Made by a program: the position numbers and the translations under genes
Shown here: piece by piece, positions 1-12,684 of the stretch
How the letters are laid out: each line of letters begins with the position of its first letter
Numbering within the stretch: position 1 is the first letter of the stretch
Assembly: GCA_030761205.1 (NCBI GenBank)
Contig: JAULJL010000015.1
Coordinates: 9,677,501 to 9,741,500 of the forward strand
DNA: 64,000 nt
Direction of reading: 5' to 3'
Source of the DNA: Fremontodendron californicum
Lineage: Eukaryota; Streptophyta; Magnoliopsida; Malvales; Malvaceae
Notes under the pieces: generated by a model
The model's database searches: none
What the model saw: only the letters and a program-made list of their open reading frames with translations
What the model was told of the DNA's origin: nothing

Positions 1-440
1 AAACCGTTTTTAATTTCATGTACGTTATGTGCAGTTGTGCACGATCACTTTTACGCACGATCCAACTTTTTTGTTAAAAACTATTTTGCAAAACTTGATG
101 GATCTTTATTTACTTTTATGCTTTTTTTCATGTTGAAAATAAAATTTCACATGCATACGCGTGTGTCATAAAAGCTAATTATAATAAACAATCTTACATA
201 AAATCTTGACAAATATTAATGATTTTTTAATTTTTTAAAGTTCTATTGGACATGTTCTAATCATTTTTGCACTCTAGAGTCCTATACCAGCTCAAAAATC
301 ATTAACAATTAATTCCTCTAATTAAATTAGTGCATTTTTTTTTTTATTTTACAAAAGACAACAACCTCAAAAAAATTATAAATGCTGAAATTTAAACTCA
401 AATTTGTTAGATGATGTCTCTTAAAAATGATTGAATAAAC

Positions 441-854
441 CAATGTTAAAAAAATAAACCGAAAGTCGAACCGGTCCGACCTTCAGTTCCCAGTCCAATT
501 GGTTCAATCGGTTGGACCAACCATTTGATAGAGCTCTTCTTTTTAATATTTAAGCACTAAATAAATATTAAATATAGTTAATAATTAACAAAAGTATGCA
601 TTTGGCTTAATGATATGATCTTTAATATAATAATAAGAGGTTAAAAGTTCAAATCTCATTAATTATAAATAAAATATTGAAAAAAATAAAAAAATGCATA
701 TAAAACTGGTTTTTTATCAATTAAATCTGGTTTTTAACCAATTGAATCAGTTCTTTACCGGTTTGGTAAAAATCCGATTCTAATATACTCACCGGATCGG
801 ATAGGCCACCGATTTCCGTTTCAACCGGTGCGATCCAATTTTTTAATCACTGAA
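441..854. mobile_element. MITE-like TIR element, copy 1
   Basis: A 414-bp non-coding element rich in ACCGGTT-type motifs. It is related, in opposite orientation, to the element at 3421..3850; both share the internal stretch reading AGGTTATGGATTCAAATCTC on one strand. It is flanked by GAATAAAC and AAATAAGC, a degraded 8-bp target duplication that fits a hAT-type non-autonomous element. It has no coding capacity. Confidence 0.6.
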
Positions 855-1214
855 ATAAGCCAATTAAACTAAATATCGGGTTCTAATCCATGGTCTCTTT
901 GAAAATTATAAACATCATTCAAAATTTTCTCCATCAAAACCAGCTGGTTTGGTTGCCATATGTAGCTTCTTGAGCTATCCAAAAAGGTAGGTACACATTT
1001 AATTTAGTTGTAACTTGCAAAATATAGTCATATCTAAAATTAATTTCCTCGTTTTAAAATTGTGGCATTTAAGGCAAGTTTAGTAGTTGGTTCTCGCATT
1101 GCCCTATAAATTGCCCCAGGCCAAAGCTCTGTACTCAGACTCAGTAATATTGGGATGGGCTTATTATTTTGCTATTCCATGCTTTTCCTTCCTGCAAACT
1201 AAAACTAAAAGAAA

Positions 1215-1342
1215 GGCTCTATTTTAATACTATGCGATGCATGTGGCATAAGGGCTTTAAAATAGGTTTATTATTTGCTTATATTTTACCTGCTGCTAGC
1301 TCCTAATGCCACAGGCATTGCATAGTGTTCAAATACAGAGCC
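1215..1342. repeat. Imperfect inverted repeat (hairpin-forming), copy 1
   Basis: A left arm of about 35 nt (1215..1249, starting GGCTCTATTTTAATACTATG) is nearly complementary to a right arm at 1306..1342. The spacer is about 56 nt. A third, single-arm copy lies at about 1391..1432. This fits a small foldback MITE. A transcript would form a long hairpin, but no miRNA is claimed. Confidence 0.6.
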
Positions 1343-1859
1343 AATTTTCAAGGTCAAGGGATCAGCCTCAACAACGTATTTTTCAGTAATTAAATGCTCT
1401 ATTTTAATATTGTGTGTTGGATGTGGCATTATAGGAATTAAAAAGCATATTATATTAGTTAATGTTTGCTTCGAGCATTTAATTCAATTAATTGATGCAT
1501 GCTTACAGTTTGAATTTCTGGACTTATTAATTAAAGAATATTTTTTATTTTTATTATTTTGATTTAAGAAAAAAAGATTCGAATCTTGTTTGTTTGTATA
1601 TCATTTTAAAAATATTAAAAATTCTTCAGTGCACGTGACATAGACGACACCCATCTATAACCTACATTAAAAATTGTCCCCGAATAAAGAGAGTTCAATT
1701 TCAATTTTGGGTGCTCTTACTTGGGGATAATTAAGTTTGGATATTAAGGAAGTTGGGAGAGGTTAGTTAGGGTATTTTAAAGTTTTTTTTTTTTTTATTT
1801 TTATGAAGAAGGAAAGAATGAAAAAAAAAAGAAAAAGGGATGAAAGAAAAGAGAAAGGA

Positions 1860-2800
1860 AAAAAATTGTGTGTTCGTGTCATTTTCGTTTTTGTATGTTC
1901 AAAATATTCTAAATTTATATAATTTTTACATGTTAATAATTCGTTTTATGAAAATTTTGACACGTTCGTTTATTCATGTCGTGTTCGTGTTACTTTTCCT
2001 GTATTTAAAATATTATAAAATTATATATTTTTTAAAAGTTAATAATTCATTTTATATAGATTTTGACACATTCGTATCGTGTTCATATTATTTTTCGTAT
2101 CGTGTTCCTGTTATTTTTTTGTGTTCAAAATATTATAAATTTATATAAATTTTTACATATTAATAATTCGTTTTATGTAAATTTTGACACGTTCGTGTAT
2201 TTGTTTTGTATTCATATTATTTTTTTCGTGTTATGTTTCTATTCATCCAAAATATTTTGCATAGTTTGTCATGATAATTTAATTTAGAAAAATTTTTATG
2301 TTCGTGTTGTATCTCAATTTATCTTATATTTTGCATAATTTATCATAATGATTCAATTTAGAGAAAAGATTATATATTCGTAACGTGTTCGTATGATTTT
2401 ATCGTGTGCTTATTATAAATTTTTACACGTTAATAGTTCGTTTTATATAGATTTTGACACGTTTATGTTATTTTTCGTGTTGTGTTTTAATTTTTTTTTT
2501 TTTTATGTTTTGTTTGTATCGTATAATTATGTTGTGTCCAAAATTATCAAGTTTAATTGATACTATTCAAATAATTCTCAATTTTGTGTCATGTATCGTC
2601 GTTTTCGTATTATTTTTTTTTGTCATAATCGTATTCAAAGTATTATATATTTATATAAATCTTGACACGTTAATAATTGATTTTATGTAGATTTTGACAC
2701 GTTCGTTTATTTGTGTCGTGTTCATTTTTTTCGTGTCGTGTTTTAATTACTTTTCTCATGTTATATTCGTATCATATAATTATATTGTGTCCGAAATTAT
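1860..2800. repeat. Degenerate tandem repeat with GACACGTTCGT motif, copy 1
   Basis: The block TTTTGACACGTTCGT followed by TCGTGTTCGTGTT-like text, AAAATATT and TTTTTACA(C/T)(G/A)TTAATAATTCG recurs at irregular spacing of about 110-240 bp through this AT-rich stretch. Open frames here are low-complexity Phe/Ile/Tyr/Leu products of the repeat and are not genes. Confidence 0.6.
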
Positions 2801-3165
2801 TGAATCTAATTGATCAAATTTAAATAACTCTTAATTTTATATTAGGTGTTGTATAATGATAGAAGTTATTATTTTTTTAAGTTATCTTTACTTCTCTTAT
2901 TTTTTATCTTTTAAATTTATTATAAAATATCAATTCAAATTTGATAATCTACCCACAACGAAACGCGAGCATTTATCTAATACAAAGAGAAAGAGCTCCC
3001 CGTATTATAATTTATATGCTCAAGAAGAAGAAAGAAAACCGTTTATCCTCAATCCAATGCCCTTTACCCTCGTCACGAACTCCAAGCAGTGAACCTCCAC
3101 ACTCTCTCAAATGACGAAACTGCCCATGTTATCTCCCCAAATTTACCAACCTGGGAGCTTCCGCC

Positions 3166-3293
3166 ATGCCCTACTTCACTGAGCTTCAGCACCCCACTTT
3201 CATGGATGTCTTAGAAGCTTGGCCTCGGCCTTGCACTCTCTTCTCTCCACGAACTCCCTCTTGTCTGCTTCGCTCCTTTAAGTTCTTATTACC
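3166..3293 (+). other. Candidate first coding exon, copy 1
   Basis: I do not recognise this sequence. After AT-rich repeats the base composition becomes C-rich and gene-like (about 3080..3300). An ATG at 3166 opens a short frame beginning MPYFTELQHPTFMDVLEAWP. The frame runs into a consensus 5' splice site (ACC|GTAAGTA, donor at 3294) and would stop just inside the intron if unspliced. The same exon and donor occur in copy 2. Element X lies 633 bp downstream, inside what would be the intron. A possible downstream exon is the open frame at 21277..21498. It could equally be a 5' UTR exon or a chance frame. Confidence 0.25.
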
Positions 3294-3420
3294 GTAAGTA
3301 CCGCTTTCCTTCAACTTGGTTTTCAATTTTTTTTTTCCTAATGCATTTTGCCTTTCTTTAAGGATAAGGATGAATGGGTTTCTTTGTAAAGTTGTGAAAG
3401 GTGGGAGCTTTTGTTCAATT

Positions 3421-3850
3421 CAGTGAATAAAAAACTGGATCGGATCGATCAGTCGAACTGATTAAATTGAGAATCGATGGTCTATCCGGTCTGGTAAGTA
3501 TAATAAAATCGAATTTGATCGAATCGATCAAAAATCGGTTCAACTGATAAAAATTCGAAAAAAAAGGGGAAAAAAGGGGAAAAACCATTTTTTTAATTAA
3601 TTTTTTCAAATTTAATTTTGTAATTGATGAGATTTGAATCCATAACCTCTTAGAAATATACTAAAGATCATAACACTAAGCTAAATACTTATTTTTATTT
3701 ATTATTTACTATATTTAATATTTATTTAACATTAAAAATATTTTTAAAATATTTAAAAATCTTATTTAAAGTATCCAACCGGTTTAACCGGTTGAACCGA
3801 GAACCGAATGTCACACTGGTTTAACCTCCGGTCCGATTTTTTCAACCTTG
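3421..3850. mobile_element. hAT-type MITE, copy 1
   Basis: A 430-bp non-coding element with imperfect terminal inverted repeats (left CAGTGAATAAAAAACTGG, right complement CAAGGTTGAAAAAATCGG). It is flanked by a perfect 8-bp target duplication GTTCAATT (3413..3420 and 3851..3858). An 8-bp duplication is the hallmark of hAT transposition. It is the same family as 441..854, in inverted orientation. Confidence 0.72.
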
Positions 3851-3926
3851 GTTCAATTGCTATGGTTCTTTTGATTTTTTTTATTTAGTTTTTCAATAGT
3901 GTTTCAATTCGGAATTGATTGGATAG

Positions 3927-5140
3927 TGATAACTTTATAAAATAGAATTATTTTATCTTATTTTGTGCTTTTAAAATAGCTAACTCTTTGTAGTTTAAAC
4001 TATTAATTTATTAATTTTATTAATTTTTAATTTAGTTTTATTTATTTATTTATTTTATATTTAATTTTTAGTTATTAATTTAATGTCTTTTGTAGTTCTG
4101 TAAAGTCCAAAAGCAAGAAGGAGAGACTCAGCTCATTTATGGAAAGCTCAAGATGGAAGTAGTTACTTGGCCACAAAAATTTTCTTCTTCAGGCTTTTTA
4201 AGAACTCTATAAATAGGAATAGGACTTTATTTTTTTTAGACCTTCTTAGTTCTTAGCTTTAATTTTCTGAAGAGGAGAGCAGCCACCACAATCTTGCAAG
4301 AAGCTAAGAGCAGTTTTGGATGCTAAAAGACTGAAGATCTGACAACCTTTAGTTTTCTTTTTTTCCTTATCTTCTTTTATTCTTTTGTAATTTAATGGTG
4401 GTGAAACTCTTTTGCTTATTGTTTTCAATGTTGAGCATGAACTAAATTTCTTTTCTAAGATTGCAATGGAACTCAACACATAGTTTGGATTATTTTACTC
4501 TCTAGTTTGATTTAATGATATTTGAGTTGTTTATGCAATCTTGTACTTAATGTTTTTAATTGCTTGATCACCATTTAAACTGATTTGATAACCTAAATAC
4601 AACTTGAAAAAGGGAGTTTAGTGTTAGACATGAATTGCATAACACATGTTTCATAATCATTTATTAGGATGAATTGATCTGCATGTAGGGTAGGAATACA
4701 CGTACGTGTCATGGGTAATCAGTTTTAGAGTCTAAGCTTAATAAGTTCTTCTTTAATTCAATTATCATAGGAATATAGTTAATTGGTTAAGAATGATATT
4801 TTTATAAGACTATCGGAAGATCCTTATAAATAGATTAGAACTTTAGGTTAACAACTCAATATCATTAATCAAGTTAGGAGGGTAAGAAACGTTCAAGCAA
4901 AGTGTTCAGGGAAATTGTAATCTTAGGCTTTTTTCCATTGAACCCAATTTTTATTTGCTTTATTATTTTTCTTTAATTTAGTTTCAATTCATAAATTTCT
5001 AATTAATTATTTGGATAAGATTAAGCTGTTCTAATTTTAGTATTCAATGAAATTAATAACAATTTCTCGTGCGTTCGATACTCTATTTTCACTCTATTAC
5101 TTGTCTGCGATAACGCGCACTTGCATAGTAAAATCTGACA
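3927..5140 (+). repeat. X1 5' LTR
   Basis: 1214 bp, TG..CA. It contains the TATA motif TATAAATAG at 4208..4216. It ends just before the primer-binding site. It pairs with 19936..21148 and with both X2 LTRs. Confidence 0.92.
4208..4216 (+). promoter_or_regulatory. X1 5' LTR TATA box
   Basis: TATAAATAG, at the same place as in the other X LTRs (for example 20210..20218 and 32050..32058). It marks the U3/R region. Activity is unknown. Confidence 0.6.
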
Positions 5141-5149
5141 AGAAGTTTT

Positions 5150-5167
5150 TGGCACCGTTGCCGGGGA
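5150..5167 (+). other. X1 primer-binding site (tRNA-Asp)
   Basis: TGGCACCGTTGCCGGGGA lies 9 nt after the LTR. It is one base away from perfect complementarity to the 3' end of plant tRNA-Asp(GUC) including CCA. This primer use is typical of the Athila group. Confidence 0.85.
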
Positions 5168-5368
5168 ATTGTTTTATTATTTTTGTTAATATTAATACCA
5201 AGCATTCTTAGTCTTAATCGAAATTTTCTTTTTCTTATTTTCAAGTATTCTTGTTTGTTGAATGCGGAGATCTAGAAGTTTCGAACTTGTCCCTTTTGAT
5301 CCAGAACTGAAAGAACTTTTCATCAACATCAAAGGGATAATTTGCAAGTCGCAACTAACAAACATACA

Positions 5369-8300
5369 ATGGCAGAAAAAAACAATACAAGAACCTTGCG
5401 CGATTTTGCTGTCCTTCTTGTGCAAGGACTACATTCAAGCATTCAAAGACCTGCTATTCAAGCCACTAATTTTGAGATCAAGCCAGCCATAATACAGATA
5501 ATTCAACATTCAGTACAGTTTGGGGGATTACCTAATGATGATCCGAATACTCATATCGAGAATTTCGTGAAAATTTGCAATACTTTCAAACATAATGGAG
5601 TTTCGGACGACGCCATCAGACTGAGACTCTTCCCTTTTTTACTTCGAGATAAGACTAAGAGTTGGTTGAATTCACCCCCAGCTGGCTCTATTACTACATG
5701 GGAAGACTTGGCTCAAAAGTTTCAAGCCAAAAACTTTCTTCCGGCCAAGACTACAAAGATGCGTAATGATATCATATCATTTACGTAATTTGATTCTGAA
5801 TCGCTATATGAAGCTTGGGAGAGATTCAAGGATTTACTTCGAAGATGTCCTCACCATGGGTTACCTAAATGGCTTCAGGTGCAAACATTCTACAGTGGGT
5901 TGTTAGGACCAATTAGAACCTCTTTTGATGCCGTTGCAGGTGGAGCATTAATGGAAAAAATTGCTTGATGAAGCCTATGATTTGCTTGAAGAGATGGCAT
6001 CTAATAATTATCAATGGCCATCTAAAAGATTTGTGCCAAAGAGAGCTGCAGGGATTCATGACTTGGATGCATTCACCACCATAACAGCACAATTAGAAGC
6101 ATTATCCAAGAAAGTTGAAACCTTGAATGTACAAGCAGTCCAAAGCCTGTTTGTATCATGTGAATTATATGGTGAAGGACATACCAGTGATAGATGCCCA
6201 ACCAATGCCGAATCAGTTTAATATGTTGGAAACTATAATAGACAACAAAATAATCCTTATTCCAACAATTACAATCCAGGTTGGAGAAATCACCCACACT
6301 TTTCTTGGAATAATAATCAAAGGCCTACTTCCACCACTAAGCAAGCATTCCCTCCTGGGTTTTCTTCACAACAAGCCCATGCTCTTATTCCAAAAAAGAA
6401 GCCATCTATGGAATAAATGTTTATGCAATACATGACATCAAACAACGCAATACTTAGAAGTCTTGAAACAGAAATAGGCCAGCTTGCTAAAGCAATTAAC
6501 AATCGTCCCATGGGAACTCTTCCAAGTGATACTGAAATCAATCCTAGGAAAGAGGGAAAAGAGCATTGCAAAGCTATCATACTTAGGAATGAAAGGGAGT
6601 TAGAAGAGGAGAGCAAGAAGCCAGAATTGCCTCCTAAGCCTATTGAAGAAAAAGATATGGTGGAAAAAGAAGTTGAAAAGACTCAGGAAGAAAAGAAGCA
6701 ATGTTATCCACCACCACCCTTTCCTCAGCGCCTTCAAAAGCACAAACTTGACAAGCAGTTTAAGAAGTTCTTGAGGTATTTAAAAAGCTTCATATTAATA
6801 TACCTTTTGCTGAAATGTTGGAACAAATGCCAAAATATGTCAAGTTTATGAAAGAAAGAAAAGGAAATTGGGTGAATTTGAGACTGTTGCACTTACTGAG
6901 GAGTGCAGTGCTATCCTCCAAAAGAAATCTCCACCAAAGCTCAAGGATCCGGGAAGCTTCACCATTCCATGCACAATTGGAAAACAGTTCATTGGTAGCT
7001 TTATGTGATTTAGGAGCAAGCATTAATCGTATGCCTTTATCAATATACCGACGACTGGGTTTGGGGGAAGTTAAGCCTACAACAGTCACACTACAATTGG
7101 TGGATAGATCTTACACATATCCAAGAGGCATTGTTGAAGATGTATTAGTGAAGGTAGAGAAATTTATCTTTCAAGCTGATTTCATTGTATTGGATATGGA
7201 GGAGGATCGTGAAATACTAATTATTCTTGGGAGACCTTTCTTAGCTACCAGTAGAACTCTCATCGATGTGCAAAAAGGTGAACTTACCATGAGAGTTCAA
7301 GATCAAGAGGAAACTTTTAATGTTTTTAAAGCTATGAAATTTCCTAATGAATCTGATGAGTGTTTTGCAGTTAATGTGGTGGATAGTGCTACAACTAAGG
7401 TTTTCAAAAATAGTAATCTTGTTGATCCAATTGAGGCAGCTTTGATGATTACTTCATAAAGGGATGATGATGATGATTTTATTGAATTTTTAAATTTGTT
7501 GAATGCTCCTCCACGTATTGGAAGATCCATTCCTCAGTTTAAACCATGGGACTTAAGACAAGTGAGACATTATACACCAAGCCTTCCATTGAAGAGTCAC
7601 CATCTTTGGAGCTTAAACAGTTACCCTTACATTTGCGGTATGCTTTTCTTGGTGAAAAATCTGAATTACCTGTTATTATCTCATCTTTTCTTAATGTTGA
7701 GTAGGAAGATAAACTCATTAGGGTACCTAGAGAACACAATAGGGCATTGGGTTGGTCGATTGCCGATATTAAGGGGATTAATCCTTCAATTTGCATGCAT
7801 AAAATCCTTCTTGAAGACAATCACAAGGCCACCATAGAGCAATGTTTAGAGGTATTTATGGATGACTTTTCAGTTTTTGGAGATTCTTTTGATGAATGTC
7901 TACATCACCTAGCTAGAGTGCTTAAAAGATGTGAAGAAACAAACTTGGTATTAAATTGGGAAAAATGTCACATCATGGTTCAAGAAGGCATTGTTTTAGG
8001 ACATTAAGTTTCTAGTAGAGAGATAGAAGTAGATAAAGCAAAGATTAAAACAATTGAGAAGCTCCCACCTCCAATCTCTGTCAAAGGCATTCGAAGTTTT
8101 CTTGGTCATGCCGGGTTCTATAGGATGTTCATTAAAGACTTTTCCAAGATATTTAAGCCACTTTGCAATCTCCTTGAAAAAGATGTACCTTTCAAGTTTG
8201 ATGATGCATGTCTAACAGCTTTTATGACATTGAAAGAGAGATTGGTTTCTGCACCTATCATTATTGTTCAGGATTGGAATCTGCCATTCGAGCTCATGTG

Positions 8301-8397
8301 CGATGCTAGTGCCTTTGCAGTTGGTGTAGTCTTAGGCCAACGAAAAGAGAAGATATTTCATTCCATCTACTATACAAGCAAGACTTTGACCGATGCT
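5369..8397 (+). pseudogene. X1 gag-pol remnant, 5' part (gag, protease, truncated RT, start of RNase H)
   Basis: Gag starts at ATG 5369 (MAEKNNTRTLRDF) and runs to an in-frame stop at 5786. Gag homology continues through frameshifts to about 6850. The protease core (LCDLGASIN) is near 7001, followed by ILGRPFLATS. The RT has lost roughly 165 residues: the text jumps from the fingers region (ILLEDNHKA) to VFMDDFS (about 7855), removing the first catalytic aspartate block. A stop follows at about 8005. The connection domain and the start of RNase H (MCDASAFAVGVVLGQR) lead into the insertion of element A at 8397. X2 has the same RT deletion, so the element was already dead before the duplication. 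Confidence 0.88.
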
Positions 8398-9896
8398 TGA
8401 TGGATACTCAATTAAGAGTTGTAAACCCAAGTGCAGGTTATGTTCAAGTAATAAATTCTCAGGTGTCCGAGGTCGAACCACAGGGAAGCGTACTAGTAAG
8501 TATAAGTTTATAAATATATATGAAAAAGAAAATAAATAAAATATTAGGGAATCAATAACAAAGAAAGTAAACAAGATATTATAGAACAAAATAAACAAAA
8601 TAACATAAAAGCAATTAAACAAGATATAAAAAAACAATAAGAAAGGATGTTGAGGTTAGAGAATCCACTCTTGGTGTTATGCTAAGATTAATCTTGTTTT
8701 ATTACACAATTGAAATCCACACATAAGGGAGGTTCCAATCGAAAGGTTTAGCAATTCAGTCCAAATTGTCCAACGTCCATAGCATATGATATTATGTTCA
8801 TTTGGTGTCCTCAAAACTCATAAAAAGAGTCCAAGCATTCCTTATGCCAAGGTATATGTCTACAACAAATCAAGGTTATGAAACCAAGCATTTACTGTGC
8901 CATTTTCATTGTCAATAATGAATCAAGTTCTCTACTTTGCAAGTATGATTTTAAACCAAAAGAAAATATTATCTATACTAGTGTTTATAAATGATGATTC
9001 ATTTTAGCTCATGTTTAAGAGACTAACCTTAGCATTTACCAAGAGCTTCACCTCATCACCTCAACAATATGATTAGCAACACATACTAGATATGAATAAA
9101 ATGAAAAGAAATGTAAGAAGCATAAGTAAATAAAAAAAGAAAACTAGAGAAAGGAAAGAAGAAGTAAACTTAGAGAATTTTATTACAATGGCTAATATCC
9201 TACCAATCTATAATGTATCCCAATACTCATCCAAGGCCCTCTATTTATACACATTTTGGAGGGCTAAATGACAAGAGACAAGCTTTACAAATTTCAAAGG
9301 TAGGTATAATAGGTGGGTGCATTTTTCTAACAATTTTCGTCATATTGTATGACAATTCTGATCAGCCAGCTTGATGGTCGATTTTGTCAATGTTGGAGGC
9401 TCGATCTGATAAAATTGTCTTCTAGAAAAATATACCCCTATCAGTTACGGATCCATAGCCGTTGGAATCAGCTCATTTGCTGATGTGGATAAGAAGATAT
9501 GGGCAAAATACGAAAACAGGTCAGCACAGACGTCATTGCACATCAGCCAACTTGATGGTCGATTTCGCTAGGGAAAACGACTCTGTTTCTAGAAGTGTAA
9601 AACATGAAAAAGATAGATATGCCTCTTAGCTTTGCACGGCTACAAATTTCAGCCTTATTGCTTCAGTGAAACTCGAGATATAGCTGATATGGAAAAAGGT
9701 GTCAGAACTGGAACTGAACTGGATTTGCCCTTAATTCTAGTAATCTGAAACCACTCAAAGAAACTTGTGAAAAACACCAAATTACATAAAAATATAAAAG
9801 ATCATAAACACAATTAGACTAAACAATAATAACTCGTATTTGACACAAAACAATAATAAAACAAAACTAAAAACTATATAATTATACGAGTTATCA
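8398..9896 (-). repeat. Element A 3' LTR
   Basis: 1499 bp, nearly identical to 16295..17793. It is bordered on the inside by the polypurine tract. Confidence 0.95.
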
Positions 9897-9911
9897 CACC
9901 CCCACACTTAG
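9897..9911 (-). other. Element A polypurine tract
   Basis: On the element strand it reads CTAAGTGTGGGGGTG, immediately before the 3' LTR. It is the plus-strand primer site. Confidence 0.85.
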
Positions 9912-11664
9912 ATTGTTGCTAGTCCCTAGCAACGACTCAATAAAAATAAAATAAGAAAATCTAATCTAATCCATTTTCGTAGGAAATCACGGTGGCACTT
10001 AGCATGTGACACAAGCCTTTAAACCCCTAGGTGTCCCTAGTGGACGAGTTTAGTCTCGTGAGGGTTTGCTAGAACGATACCCACAAACATTGAAAAACTA
10101 AAATATAAGTAAACTACATACACTAAAAATATTTACTCCTAATCCTTTCAATATAAATTAGAGACAATCTTTGAACAAGTCTTATAAACTAATCAATAGC
10201 TCAAAGAATTTCACAAAAATTCATGCTTGAATGTAAATAAATGAGTTAAGCCAATATTAACATAACATATTTCAATCAAAATAGTGCATATTCAAACTTA
10301 ATCTCAACTTCTCACATGGGATACTCTCTTGATTTTCACTCTTTAAAGTAGTGGTAAAGTGTTTACACTCAATCAATCTCATGAAAACACTTCTACCATA
10401 TGCTTGCTTGTCCACCTATTCTCCACTATTTAGATCATACAACTTCATAAATCAAGAGGTCTTTATTCAAGGTTGTAATGGGGCCAAAGGGTTATAATGT
10501 GGTTAAAGAACAAAAGGATAAAGATATCACAAAGGTTCCAAAGAGTTCATAGATTTTAGAGACATAATAAGATCATACAAATAAAACTTCTCAAAACTCT
10601 TATAAAGCACATAATAACATAGGCTAAATATTCATGTTGAGCCTTTGCTTCATTCTAACCAACTTTGTAACATCTTTTTCTTTACTTTAACTAGAAGTTC
10701 AAGAGAAGATTTTTTTTTTTTTTTTGAATATGGGAATGTATTTAACAATGATCCCTTTCTTTTTCTCTTGACTTTTTCTTTTCTTTTCTTCCCCCACATT
10801 TATCTTTTGTTTCTAACCCAAATATTCAACTAAAAATATCCCTTGTTTTTTTGCAATATGTCTCAAAATATATAATCCATCTTTAGAACAAGGGTAAGGA
10901 TATAAGTATATTTAGGCTAGGTGTAAGTTGTGGTTACCAATAAAACAGCATATTTAATGTAGGCTCAAATTGGCTCACTAGTGGGGATGTTCTCTTAGAA
11001 CATTAATAAAGGATGGCTGTTTGGCTCTGGTTATAATCCTAATGCCTCTATCATATTCATGTTGTCACATGTATCAATATAGTCTCAAACGGTTTAAAGC
11101 AAGTTCTAGAGAATCATGTAATCATAAGAGCACTCAAGAAAGAAATTAGATTGATTTGTATAATGCATCAATCATTATAGGCTCAAAAACTCACAAGGAT
11201 GATTATACAAGTCAGATTAAGTCTAAACATGCTTTTTTCTCAATCAACATATCATATTAACATTGGCTCATAATAAGGTTGACATCAAGCTCAATTCTCA
11301 TGAAAATCTTCTCACTAATAAATCTGTTTTAGACTTATGCAATTCATATCTCATTATAGTATTGAAAGTAACTAAAAAAACACACTAAGTCTAAACATGC
11401 TTTTTTTTTTTTTTTTTAGATTAAATCAAACTGACAAGGTATGTCTCAAGTCTCCCTTACTCAGACCTTGTTCAGAATGAATACTTCTAAATGTCTTAAA
11501 ACACAACAATTTTTTTTTTTTTTTTAGCAAAATATGTCCCTTACCCCCTACTAAAATATGACATTGTCCCCAATGTCAAATTTTAAAGGTAGAACTTAGG
11601 AGATATTACCTGCAGAGGTTGCTAACCACTTATTATAACTGAGACACAACAAGCAAAATGTTAG
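9912..11664 (-). other. Element A 3' non-coding spacer
   Basis: About 1.75 kb between the LOG stop and the polypurine tract, shared with B and C. It holds no convincing open frame. It contains poly-A/T runs (near 10710 and 11400) and the palindrome GACATTG/CAATGTC at 11560..11577. Confidence 0.75.
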
Positions 11665-11670
11665 ATAATG

Positions 11671-12318
11671 TCACAAAGACAAAGTGCAATCCACTCCTTG
11701 CTCGTCCATATCTCTTTTTCTTTTTCCGAGCGTTTGCGAAACAACCATAGCAGATAAACACTCATAAGCTTGTAGCTTTTTGAGTAAATCTTCAATGGTT
11801 GTAGCAGAAATTATGGTTCTCCTTGCCTCTGAAAACATGAATCCATTATCCACAGCATTATCTAAATATGAAAGCAAATTACTAAAATAACCATTAATAT
11901 TAAGCAAACCAATGGGTTTCTTATTTGTGACCAAAGATGACCAAGAAGCCACGCAAGCTATTTCTTCCAATGTACCCAGACCTCCTGGTAAAGCAATGAA
12001 TGCATCGGCAGAATGGTACATGATTTTCATCCGTTCAGGGATACTCCAGACTTGTATTTCCTTACCCACAGTAGGTCCACAAAAACCTGTGAATAGTTTT
12101 GGCACGATTCCTAGAACTGGACTTCCTCCGGCGTGTGCTGCTGTAGCGACTGCTCCCATTAGACCCGTACTACCGCCTCCATAAATCAAGTGGATCTTTT
12201 GTTGGGCAAGTATTACTCCAACTCTTATGGCTTCATCAGCGAATATGTTATTTTTCCCTGGATAAGCACCTCCAAAGATACAAATTTTTTTAATGCGCTG
12301 GGACGAAGTACTTTCCAT
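11671..12318 (-). CDS. LOG: LOG-like cytokinin riboside 5'-monophosphate phosphoribohydrolase (element A)
   Basis: 215 aa, the usual length of plant LOG proteins. LOG enzymes release free cytokinin bases from cytokinin nucleotides in the cytosol and nucleus. Signatures seen: N-terminal Rossmann strand KKICIFGGAYPG; GGGSTGLMG at about residues 47-55; the family motif PGGLGTLEE at 111-119 with its catalytic glutamate; and an upstream arginine (SIPERMK, Arg96) at the position of the second catalytic residue. The C-terminus carries a basic GKRKRD stretch. The gene has no introns, whereas plant LOG genes normally have several, so capture from a processed RNA is likely. It differs from the C copy by about 11 bases, five of them silent. 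An upstream leader frame is shifted out by one extra A in the run before the ATG, so translation should start here. Confidence 0.88.
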   Translation of the reverse strand: MESTSSQRIKKICIFGGAYPGKNNIFADEAIRVGVILAQQKIHLIYGGGSTGLMGAVATAAHAGGSPVLGIVPKLFTGFCGPTVGKEIQVWSIPERMKIMYHSADAFIALPGGLGTLEEIACVASWSSLVTNKKPIGLLNINGYFSNLLSYLDNAVDNGFMFSEARRTIISATTIEDLLKKLQAYECLSAMVVSQTLGKRKRDMDEQGVDCTLSL

Positions 12319-12428
12319 TTTTTTTTCTTTTTCGAGTGCCGGAAAGAGAATGAGTACATGGTGTAATATATAGAGGACTGAGTAGTGAATCAGACAAGAG
12401 TAATAATGTCGCCGAAAGTGTATTTGAC

Positions 12429-12642
12429 CTGTCAGAAGAAAATGTTAACCTAACAAAAGATTTTTGCGTGATTTCAGGAAGAAAATCAAAAAGAGAAGAA
12501 AAATCAACCGTAAAAGTCAAAAGTAAAAAATACGAGAATAATTACACATATCGAACAACACGTAAATTAAACCGAAATGAAGTTATTGCAAATCAAACCA
12601 AAAGCTGAGAAGTCATTTATTGTAGTTGTGATTGTGGCTCAC
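12429..12642 (-). other. Intron between ORF2 and LOG (element A)
   Basis: A 214-nt T-rich stretch on the element strand with GAT|GTGAGCC at its start and TTCTTCTGACAG|GTC at its end. A branch-point-like GTTAAC lies about 25 nt before the acceptor. B has it at the same position; C lacks exactly this segment. The donor lies 42 nt after the ORF2 stop. Confidence 0.8.
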
Positions 12643-12684
12643 ATCTTCCTCTGGTTTTACGTCCAGAAACGGCTTAAACGCCTT

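Noticed and set aside
1840..3092. Several 74-102 aa frames rich in Phe/Ile/Tyr
   Set aside because: Products of an AT-rich degenerate tandem repeat. No domains, and duplicated only because the whole locus is.
5150..5167. A tRNA gene near the LTR because of tRNA-Asp similarity
   Set aside because: Only the 18-nt primer complement is present, with no cloverleaf.
11671..12318. Lysine decarboxylase as the function of the PGGxGTxxE protein
   Set aside because: The old 'lysine decarboxylase' label is a known misannotation. Length and motifs fit LOG phosphoribohydrolases.
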